A stretch of 6,414 nucleotides of DNA from Candidatus Hydrogenedentota bacterium (lineage in GTDB: Bacteria > Hydrogenedentota > Hydrogenedentia > Hydrogenedentales > SLHB01). The translations under genes and the position numbers were made by a program. A model generated the notes under the pieces. The model saw only the letters and a list, made by a program, of their open reading frames with translations. It made no database searches and was not told the origin of the DNA. The DNA lies in contig PWNM01000559.1 of assembly GCA_003557825.1 (NCBI GenBank), forward strand, positions 1 to 6,414. The letters are read 5' to 3'. This document shows positions 5,575 to 6,414 of this stretch, piece by piece (position 1 is the stretch's first letter; each line of letters starts with the position of its first letter).

Positions 5575-6414
5575 TTAGCCGCGTTTTGTCCACAATTGGC
5601 GGTCCATGTGGGTGATATATTCGGTCCATTCCTGTTGTCGTTCCCGCGCCTCATCGACGAGGCGTTCGGTAGCGTTGGCCTGGGCGCTTAGATTATCGAT
5701 GTGGTAGAGCACTACCGCTTCCATCGTCTTGGGAAGCACCGCCGACCCGTTGGCGTACTCGCCATGATGAGCCAGTATGCAATGGGCCAACTGCATCTCG
5801 AGGGTCTGCGGAAAGCCCTCGATGCGGCGCGCCGCGTCGCGAAGCATCTGCGTTCCAATAATGAGATGCCCCAGCAGTTTGCCTTCGGTGGTGTATTCCA
5901 CACAAAGATCCTGACTCATTTCGTCCACCTTACCGATGTCGTGGAAGAATATGGCCGTCAATAGCAGATCCCGGTCGAGGGCAGGAAACAGCTCGCACAC
6001 CGTCTCGGCGATCCGGGACATTTCGTAGCAATGCTCGATGAGGCCCCCGCTGTAGGCATGGTGCCAGCGTTTGCCGGCAGCGGCCCCTTCGAACCGGGCC
6101 ATCAACTCATCATTCCCGGTAAACTCGCGAAGCAGCTTAACCAACCATTCGTTCTGAATGGTTCCTACCAACTCCCGATATCGGTTGGCTGTATCGGAGA
6201 TATGCTCGGGCACGTAGACCAGATCGTCGTTGTCGTATTCCTCCTTGCGAAGGGGGAGAACCTGATCGACGCGAACCTGCAGCCGGTCCTGATATCGGGT
6301 AATGTTGCCTCGTACGTTGACCACGTCGCCCACCTCAAACATTTGGGCAATGGAGGCCGCGTTGTTCCACAATATTCCGCCAATCTCACCGGTTCGATCC
6401 TTAAAGACCATGCC
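5575..6414 (-). CDS. YhaM-like OB-fold plus HD-domain protein (probable 3'-5' exoribonuclease or phosphohydrolase), N-terminus outside the window
   Basis: The frame is open to the window edge. The first Met (6409-6411) lies inside an OB-fold strand pattern (FKDRTGEIGGILWNNA), so the start and the first OB strand are missing. Counting from that Met, residues 1-54 form the remaining OB-fold nucleic-acid-binding domain, with VNVRGNITRYQDRLQVRVDQ as the usual hairpin strands. Residues about 110-245 form the HD domain: WHHAYSGGLIEH (116-127), HDIGK (157-161), AHHGEY (214-219) and YHIDN (236-240). This gives the full His/Asp metal set. Domain order, HD motif spacing and the LLGH motif (179-182) match YhaM of Bacillus subtilis (about 314 residues), a 3'-5' exoribonuclease. 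RNA as substrate here is inferred from family membership. The gene ends in TAA, 33 bp before the phosphoesterase, with which it probably forms an operon. Confidence 0.85.
   Translation of the reverse strand, partial: GMVFKDRTGEIGGILWNNAASIAQMFEVGDVVNVRGNITRYQDRLQVRVDQVLPLRKEEYDNDDLVYVPEHISDTANRYRELVGTIQNEWLVKLLREFTGNDELMARFEGAAAGKRWHHAYSGGLIEHCYEMSRIAETVCELFPALDRDLLLTAIFFHDIGKVDEMSQDLCVEYTTEGKLLGHLIIGTQMLRDAARRIEGFPQTLEMQLAHCILAHHGEYANGSAVLPKTMEAVVLYHIDNLSAQANATERLVDEARERQQEWTEYITHMDRQLWTKRG

Overview
This 6.4 kb window is densely coding. It holds four complete genes, parts of two more cut by the window edges, and a single-codon lesion in one of the complete genes. GC content is moderately high and looks even throughout. 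I see no insertion sequence, tRNA, rRNA, CRISPR array or compositional break. An axial flagellar protein, an NAD-type isocitrate dehydrogenase and a phosphoesterase with N-terminal membrane helices suggest a motile, probably Gram-negative bacterium, with a proteobacterium-like sigma-28 promoter. I cannot name the phylum from this sequence alone.

Layout: (1) 1-489 (+) is the C-terminal end of an AMP-forming acyl-CoA synthetase. (2) 504-2210 (-) is flgK, encoding hook-associated protein 1. It is complete from GTG start to terminal stop, apart from one in-frame TAG at 1602-1604, where the family motif NDLxDQRD expects Gln. (3) 2211-2347 is a divergent intergenic region. It carries a near-consensus sigma-28 promoter reading into flgK, a perfect AATGCC/GGCATT inverted repeat, and the ribosome binding sites of both flanking genes. 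(4) 2348-3364 (+) is an NAD-dependent isocitrate dehydrogenase-like enzyme, followed with a one-base TAATG overlap by (5) a classical short-chain dehydrogenase at 3364-4203 (+). (6) On the minus strand and convergent with it, 4192-5541 encodes a membrane-anchored purple-acid-phosphatase-like metallophosphoesterase. (7) It lies 33 bp downstream of 5575-6414 (-), an OB-fold plus HD-domain protein resembling the YhaM 3'-5' exoribonuclease family, whose N-terminus lies beyond the window.

The transcription units appear to be: acyl-CoA synthetase (from the left); flgK alone from its sigma-28 promoter; isocitrate dehydrogenase plus dehydrogenase as a translationally coupled pair; and HD protein plus phosphoesterase as a likely operon. 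The isocitrate dehydrogenase and acyl-CoA synthetase belong to central carbon and fatty-acid metabolism. flgK has no flagellar neighbour here: flgL, flgN and flgM are all absent.

The most notable observation is flgK. Its sigma-28 promoter, ribosome binding site and 568-codon frame are all intact, yet it is interrupted by a single CAG-to-TAG type change in its most conserved central motif. TAG also serves as the normal terminator of flgK itself and of the phosphoesterase, so a genome-wide reassignment of TAG is unlikely. A recent nonsense mutation, a sequencing or assembly error, or partial readthrough/suppression remain possible. I found no convincing evidence of a wholly new multi-gene system.
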